From Cyanobacteria bacterium FACHB-DQ100 (GTDB lineage: Bacteria > Cyanobacteriota > Cyanobacteriia > Leptolyngbyales > Leptolyngbyaceae): a stretch of 64,000 bases of DNA. Under the pieces are notes generated by a model. That model did not search any database and had not been told where the DNA came from. It saw only the letters and a program-made list of their open reading frames with translations. Shown piece by piece: positions 59,419-64,000 of the stretch. Numbering within the stretch: position 1 is the stretch's first letter; each line of letters starts with the position of its first letter. A program made the translations under genes and the position numbers. The DNA lies in contig JACJNW010000011.1 of NCBI GenBank assembly GCA_014695195.1, forward strand, positions 124,001 through 188,000, given 5' to 3'.

Positions 59419-60534
59419 ATGCCCGATACACTCACCAAGCTGGCATATCAAACTTTTCAGCAAGGCAAAAGCTACTTTGGTTTAGCGCATAAAGCTCTTA
59501 GCACTCAATTGCTTAACATCGTTGCGCCTGCTCCAGCCGAAACCAAGCCGAATCCAAAACCGCTCTCGTTTGAACTGATTCACACCATCCAAAAGCGCAT
59601 GGATGCCATTCTTGAAACCGACTGGCAAGATGCCGAAAAAGGAGTTTATCCTGCAAGTCTCTTGTTCGATAATCCCTGGGACGATTTCTTCCGCTACTAT
59701 CCTGCCGTTTGGCTGGATCTACCGGAAATGTGGCAGCGCGTGAATCAAAAGCGCCACCAAGACTTTGATCCTGGAGTCGAGACTCAAGGATTACCCAGCT
59801 ACTATGTGCAAAATTTTCATCATCAAACCAATGGTTATCTGAGTGACGAGTCGGCGAACCTGTATGATTTGCAGGTTGAACTTTTGTTCAACGGAACTGC
59901 TGATCCAATGCGCCGTCGAATCCTCGCGCCCCTTAAAGACGGCTTGAGCGCATTTAGCGATGTGCTACCACATCAAATCAAAATTCTAGATGTCGCCTGC
60001 GGGACTGGACGCACTCTGAGAAACATTCGAGGAATGTTGCCGAAAGCTTCGCTGTATGGCGTGGATCTATCCGCTGCCTATTTGAGAAAAGCAAATCAAT
60101 TACTGTCTCAAGTGCCCGGAACGCTGCCGCAATTAGTGCAAGGCAATGCAGAAGAGCTGCCTTACCTGGATAACTACTTCCACGCGGTGACGAGCGTATT
60201 TCTATTCCACGAACTGCCTCCCGCAGCTCGTCAAAATGTGATCAACGAAGCCTTTCGCGTGGTGAAACCGGGTGGAACTTTTATCATCTGTGACTCAATT
60301 CAGATGGCTGACTCACCGGACTTGTCGATCGCAATGGAAAACTTCCCGGAAATCTTTCATGAACCGTATTACCGCCATTACACGACTGATGATCTGACCA
60401 AGCGGTTGACTGATGCTGGCTTTACAGGAGTGTCTGAGCAGGTTCACTTTATGAGTAAGTATCTGATTGCAAAAAAGCCGAGCGCAGTTCGTCCAGAACC
60501 TGAAAGCGCTGCGGTTGGTATTGCGATCGGTTAG
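59419..60534 (+). CDS. Class I SAM-dependent methyltransferase
   Basis: A 371-aa protein with an unusual first half and a typical methyltransferase second half: KILDVACGTGRTLRNIRGML, SLYGVDLSAAYLRKANQLL, LVQGNAEELPYLDNYFHAVTSVFLFHELP, VINEAFRVVKPGGTFIICDS. The N-terminal 170 residues (FDNPWDDFFRYYPAVWLDLPEMWQR, FHHQTNGYLSDESANLYDLQVELLFNG) are family-specific and may bind the acceptor. Start MPDTLTK at 59419. The longer frame from 59290 would run back through the glnA terminator and is rejected. Substrate unknown. Confidence 0.88.
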   Translation: MPDTLTKLAYQTFQQGKSYFGLAHKALSTQLLNIVAPAPAETKPNPKPLSFELIHTIQKRMDAILETDWQDAEKGVYPASLLFDNPWDDFFRYYPAVWLDLPEMWQRVNQKRHQDFDPGVETQGLPSYYVQNFHHQTNGYLSDESANLYDLQVELLFNGTADPMRRRILAPLKDGLSAFSDVLPHQIKILDVACGTGRTLRNIRGMLPKASLYGVDLSAAYLRKANQLLSQVPGTLPQLVQGNAEELPYLDNYFHAVTSVFLFHELPPAARQNVINEAFRVVKPGGTFIICDSIQMADSPDLSIAMENFPEIFHEPYYRHYTTDDLTKRLTDAGFTGVSEQVHFMSKYLIAKKPSAVRPEPESAAVGIAIG

Positions 60535-60558
60535 GTATCAAATAGTCATTTGAGTTTT

Positions 60559-60590
60559 GCCCTTCTTTCGGATTGAAAGAAGGGCTTTTT
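60559..60590 (+). terminator. Terminator after the methyltransferase gene
   Basis: GCCCTTCTTTC (60559-60569) pairs with GAAAGAAGGGC (60575-60585) and is followed by TTTTTG. It starts 24 bp after the stop codon. Confidence 0.85.
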
Positions 60591-61253
60591 GTGATTCATC
60601 GGTTGGTAAATCTATGCGAGCTGGAGAAAAAAGTAGATTAACTCATCTCTTGAGTTTACAGATTTTGAAACCACTTGTTGAATGCTCAGAGTTCAAAAAC
60701 CTTCAGATTAGTTTGTAAATCTTATTAAGTAAGTCAAATTTTAAACAGCAGGAAGGCAGTTTGACAAAGCTGCCTTCGACTGTGATCCATAATTAAAATG
60801 GCAAAGCGTTTCCTAAAAAATACGCAGATCGTTCTTGAGACTGAAGCCTTTGCAATCTAAGTAAGGCTTGCCTTCCAATCCTAATGTTTACAACGGCAAA
60901 CGCACTTCATCTAATCTGCACAATTGAGCGAAGCAGCCTTGTCAAATCTTGCTTAAATTATGCGTAAGTTTGCTGAGAGTCAGAGCGAGATGAATGTAGT
61001 ATTTTAATTGCGACGGTCAACTTCAGCAAATTGGCGGGTTGACAAACTGGCTAATTTTGACAGGTCAAGTTGAGCAATTCTACTTAAGCAAAATTCTTAT
61101 CAACGTGCTTAAAAATTGACTCCCCAAGCCCGCTCTACTGAAGTCCTGTTATGCAGTGTTCATGGTCTTTCCCTGTAATTCGTTGCTGTTCAATCAGCGA
61201 TCGAGTGCGTGGAAGATCTCCGATTCATCAGCGTCCATCTACTAATCACAACC
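60591..61253. other. Long intergenic region without a clear gene
   Basis: About 660 bp, AT-rich. It contains a hairpin GAAGGCAG/CTGCCTTC (60752-60759 with 60770-60777) lacking a T-run, and an imperfect direct repeat of the type GGTCAA-TT-AGCAA-TT (61015-61032 and 61063-61079). No open frame with a good start and motif is seen. It may hold promoters for the CHASE2 kinase unit. Confidence 0.45.
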
Positions 61254-61412
61254 ATGTCTCTCAATCAAATCTCTCGTAACTTCTGTAGTCTCAGTATAGT
61301 GATGGGGTTGTTCCTCAGCCTGGTATTCATCTCACCCGTTTGCGCTCAGATTGAGCCACCGCCCGGCTCAGGAACGCCGAGCGGGACAGCCGGGGGTGGT
61401 TCACGATCGTAG
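61254..61412 (+). CDS. Short secreted peptide, possibly a truncated DUF928-type N-terminus
   Basis: A 52-aa frame with a signal peptide (SLNQISRNFCSLSIVMGLFLSLVFISPVCAQ) and a short Gly/Pro-rich mature end (IEPPPGSGTPSGTAGGGSRS). That mature start resembles DUF928 proteins, which sit next to CHASE2 genes in cyanobacteria. The stop TAG at 61410-61412 is followed in the same frame by PVQLCNGQLYQPCPTVVTGL and a second stop, so readthrough or decay is possible. The rest of DUF928 is missing. Function unknown. Confidence 0.5.
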   Translation: MSLNQISRNFCSLSIVMGLFLSLVFISPVCAQIEPPPGSGTPSGTAGGGSRS

Positions 61413-61502
61413 CCAGTTCAACTTTGTAATGGACAACTTTATCAACCCTGCCCTACAGTCGTTACAGGATTGTAATCACCACACCTCAAGGTTAAGAAGC
61501 AG

Positions 61503-63533
61503 TTGAAACGAGTGCGGCAATGGGTAGGGGTTGGGCTGAGCGCAATGACTGTCGTAACAGCAGTGGTTGCGCTCCAGCTCGCAGGCGGATTTCAGCCACT
61601 CGAACTCATGACGCTCGACTATTGGTTTCGCCTCCGTCCTCCTGAAGCCGCCGATTCACGCATTGTGGTGGTGACGATCGACGAATCTGACTTTAATGAG
61701 ATCGGGCGATATCCGATTCCAGACCAGCAGCTTGCGGATGTATTAAGCAAAATTAAGCAGCAAAAGCCGCGTGTGATTGGGATAGATATCTATCGCAATC
61801 TGCCGATCGAGCCAGGACATAAGGCTCTGCGGCAAGTCTACGCAACGACTCCCAATCTCATCGGCGTAGAGAAAACTTTGAGCGGCGCAAATCTGCCCTC
61901 GGTTGATCCGCCTCCAATTCTGAGAGATCGGGGGCAGATTGCCGCAAGCGATTTGGTGATTGATTTCGATGGGAAAGTCCGCCGGAACTTATTATCTCTA
62001 CGGGTTAATCCGATTTGGGGTAAGCAGGAGCGAACGATCGAAACGTTGGGGACGCGGCTGGGTTTAGAGTATCTCAAACGAGAAGGGGTTAAGCCAGTTC
62101 AGCGAGGGAACGGGTTTGAATTGGGTAAAACTCGTTTGGAGCCGCTACAGCCAAATTCAGGCGGCTATGTTCGCGGAGATACGGGTGGCTTTCAAGTTTT
62201 ATCGAATTTTCGTAATTTGCAGGGGCAGTTCACGTCTGTCAGTTTTACCGATGTGTTAAACGATCGAGTGCCTGCACAGTTAATGCGCGACCGAATTGTT
62301 CTATTGGGTTCGATTGCAGAAAGCCTGAACGATCGCTTTTTCACGCCTTATTCTAGCGCCGCAAAGCTGACTGCGGCAGGCGTTGAAATCCATGCGGACT
62401 TTGCCAGCCAATTGATCAGTGCAGCTTTGGACAACAGACCGATTTTGCGGAGTGTATCAGACTGGGTTGAGGCAATCTGGCTGCTGCTGTGGTTGGGTGT
62501 AGGGACGGTGTTGGGGGCACAACTGCGATCGGTGCGGCGAATGATCACCTACATGATCGGCATTGTTCTGGCGGGAGTGCTTTCGGTGTATGGGCTATTT
62601 TTGGGAGGATGGTGGATTCCGATCGTCACCCCGCTTGTAGGATTCGGCGCTATTGTGGTGGCAACGCGGGGGTATCTCATGTGGGAGTCACTGGCGCGAT
62701 CGCACGATACTTTACAGGATTATGCACGCACACTTGAGCAGAAAGTGCAAGAGCGTACCCAAGCATTAACAGAGCAAAATGTTGAATTGATGCGGGCAAA
62801 ACAGGAGGCGGAAGCTGCCGATCGTGCAAAAACCGCGTTTCTAGCGAATGTGAATCATGAATTAAGGACTCCTTTGTCGATTATTTTGAGCAGTAGTGAG
62901 TTGATGAGTTACGACAAGGCACTGACTCCAAAACAGAAAGAGCGCTTAGGTTTAATTAATCAGAGTGTGGAACATTTGCTGGATCTAATTAATGGAGTGT
63001 TGGAGTTAGCCAAACTTGAAGCAAAAGCCGAAACGGTTGAGATTGAGGAGATAGCACTAAAACCATTGCTGTACAGCTTAATAGAAATGTTTGAGTCGCA
63101 AGCGATCGAGAAGTGTTTAAGTTTATCGATCTCCTGTACGAATGATGTTCCAGATTGGATTGAAACAGATGAGCGAAAAATACGACAAGTGCTGATTAAT
63201 TTGCTGACGAACGCACTGAAGTTTACTAATGAAGGAAGCATTGCTTTGCGAGTATTTCCTGTGAAATCTTCTCTACTGCGGTTTGAGGTAGAAGACACCG
63301 GAATTGGCATTGCAGATTATGAGATTCAAACCTTGTTTAAACCGTTTACGCAAACAGAGTCAGGGCGTAAATCCGGTAAGGGAACAGGATTAGGCCTGTC
63401 GATCAGTCAGCAGTTGCTGCAACTTCTTGGTACAAGGCTTCAGGTTCGGAGTATGCCGAATGTTGGGACGCTGTTTTGGTTTGAGTTACCGATCGCGCCG
63501 ACGATCGCTTCTGAAGCCGATTTGATTTATTAA
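61503..63533 (+). CDS. CHASE2-domain sensor histidine kinase
   Basis: A 676-aa membrane kinase. An N-terminal helix is followed by the CHASE2 domain (LDYWFRLRPPEAADSRIVVVTIDESDFNEIGRYPIPDQQLADVL to FADF-like HADFASQLISAA), then two or three membrane helices around residues 320-395 and a coiled coil. The cytoplasmic part has HisKA AFLANVNHELRTPLSIILSS and HATPase NLLTNALKFTNEGS, DTGIGIADYEIQ, GKGTGLGLSISQQLLQLLG. Starts at TTG 61503, where the family N-terminus begins. A partner regulator is not adjacent. Its stop overlaps the NUDIX gene stop. Confidence 0.92.
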   Translation: MKRVRQWVGVGLSAMTVVTAVVALQLAGGFQPLELMTLDYWFRLRPPEAADSRIVVVTIDESDFNEIGRYPIPDQQLADVLSKIKQQKPRVIGIDIYRNLPIEPGHKALRQVYATTPNLIGVEKTLSGANLPSVDPPPILRDRGQIAASDLVIDFDGKVRRNLLSLRVNPIWGKQERTIETLGTRLGLEYLKREGVKPVQRGNGFELGKTRLEPLQPNSGGYVRGDTGGFQVLSNFRNLQGQFTSVSFTDVLNDRVPAQLMRDRIVLLGSIAESLNDRFFTPYSSAAKLTAAGVEIHADFASQLISAALDNRPILRSVSDWVEAIWLLLWLGVGTVLGAQLRSVRRMITYMIGIVLAGVLSVYGLFLGGWWIPIVTPLVGFGAIVVATRGYLMWESLARSHDTLQDYARTLEQKVQERTQALTEQNVELMRAKQEAEAADRAKTAFLANVNHELRTPLSIILSSSELMSYDKALTPKQKERLGLINQSVEHLLDLINGVLELAKLEAKAETVEIEEIALKPLLYSLIEMFESQAIEKCLSLSISCTNDVPDWIETDERKIRQVLINLLTNALKFTNEGSIALRVFPVKSSLLRFEVEDTGIGIADYEIQTLFKPFTQTESGRKSGKGTGLGLSISQQLLQLLGTRLQVRSMPNVGTLFWFELPIAPTIASEADLIY

Positions 63534-64000
63534 ATCTGAATCATCGACTTGCGGATCATGCGCTCAATACCTGGATCAAGTTGGAGCGCGTTGAGTTGAT
63601 CGAGTGAAAACCATTCTGCTCGAACTGCATCTGTAGCAGGCTGCAAGGGTTGAGAATTGGTGAGGCAAAGATAACGAAAATCAAAGTGTAAATGGCTCGG
63701 ATATTTTTTGGTGTCTGGAATCCGATGGACATCGAGGTCGAGTAGGCAGGTTTGAGCACGATCGAGCGTAATTCCAAGTTCTTCCTGGGCTTCTCTGAGC
63801 GAAACGGTGAGCAGATCGGGTTCTTCGGGTTCTGCGTGTCCGCCAGGTTGTAACCAATGATCGAGGGTTTTGTGATAAATCAGCGCAAATTGCTGCGTGT
63901 CTTTTGCAATTACCCAGGCGCTTCCGGTGGCATGTCCGGGTTCAAAGCAGAATGAGTCTGTAGGAGCGCTACTCTGACGGAAATGATCGAGAATTGCAAT
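63530..64000 (-). CDS. NUDIX hydrolase, 5' end beyond the window
   Basis: Partial gene; the first 156 codons before the stop are visible and the frame is open through base 64000, so the start lies outside. Translated it reads IAILDHFRQSSAPTD, then AWVIAKDTQQFALIYHKTLDHWLQPGGHAEPEEPDLLTVSLREAQEELGI, a NUDIX box with one extra residue before REAQEEL. The C-terminal half carries DVHRIPDTKKYPSHLHFDFRYLCLT. It probably hydrolyses a nucleoside diphosphate derivative. It overlaps the upstream kinase stop by four bases. Confidence 0.88.
   Translation of the reverse strand: MAILDHFRQSSAPTDSFCFEPGHATGSAWVIAKDTQQFALIYHKTLDHWLQPGGHAEPEEPDLLTVSLREAQEELGITLDRAQTCLLDLDVHRIPDTKKYPSHLHFDFRYLCLTNSQPLQPATDAVRAEWFSLDQLNALQLDPGIERMIRKSMIQI

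Noticed and set aside
1-64000. CRISPR array, prophage or intact insertion sequence
   Set aside because: No regularly spaced repeats, cas genes, integrase, phage structural genes or transposase frames were seen on either strand.

Overview
The window is chromosomal DNA from a cyanobacterium, most likely a filamentous Leptolyngbya-like lineage. This rests on genes found only or mainly in cyanobacteria: ndhO, apcF, a Rubisco activase with a carboxysome-type SSUL tail, cphB and a cphA2-type gene, XisH/XisI, several Uma2 genes, Npun_R2821/R2822-type proteins, and an NtcA-type glnA promoter. The HIP1 octamer GCGATCGC is also very frequent. There is no prophage, CRISPR array, rRNA operon or intact insertion sequence.

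Layout. 0.1-4.1 kb: a plus-strand cobalt-type nitrile hydratase cluster (CobW GTPase, DUF1097 membrane protein, beta subunit, alpha subunit, accessory protein, HupE-type permease). 4.1-9.5 kb: an orphan reading frame, an 8-oxoguanine-deaminase-like amidohydrolase, cyanophycinase, a small protein and a CphA2-type short cyanophycin synthetase. 9.5-20 kb: a secreted protein, a sensor kinase, an acyltransferase, hisF, Rubisco activase, small conserved proteins, the SRP RNA and a phasin-like protein. 20-27 kb: corA, an MlaE-type permease, a CobO-like protein without a P-loop, dcd, a broken xisH followed by an intact xisI, a flavoprotein, a CobD-like aminotransferase and HU.

27-43 kb: a decayed Uma2 gene, a DUF6930 protein, murA, tRNA-Leu(CAG), ndhO, a bestrophin, lnt, a ribbon-helix-helix protein, map, an intact Uma2 gene, an intein-free dnaE, a receiver protein lacking its phospho-acceptor, and a UgpC-type ATPase. 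43.3-52.8 kb: a minus-strand block for surface glycan synthesis and export (epimerase, three related GT-A proteins, a GT10 enzyme, an ABC exporter, two GT4 enzymes). 52.9-64 kb: gloB, a small phosphatase, ribE, a bifunctional nuclease, an Fe-S aldo/keto reductase, apcF, glnA with an NtcA-type promoter, a methyltransferase, a CHASE2 histidine kinase and a partial NUDIX gene.

How it fits together. Nitrogen is a recurring theme: nitrile hydration, purine deamination, cyanophycin turnover and polymerisation, and glutamine synthetase. The nitrile hydratase block looks self-contained for metal supply, with a permease, a GTPase metallochaperone and an activator beside the enzyme. The glycan block carries sugar-modifying, transfer and export functions next to each other. 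The remainder is mostly dispersed housekeeping genes, often packed tail to tail with overlapping stop codons.
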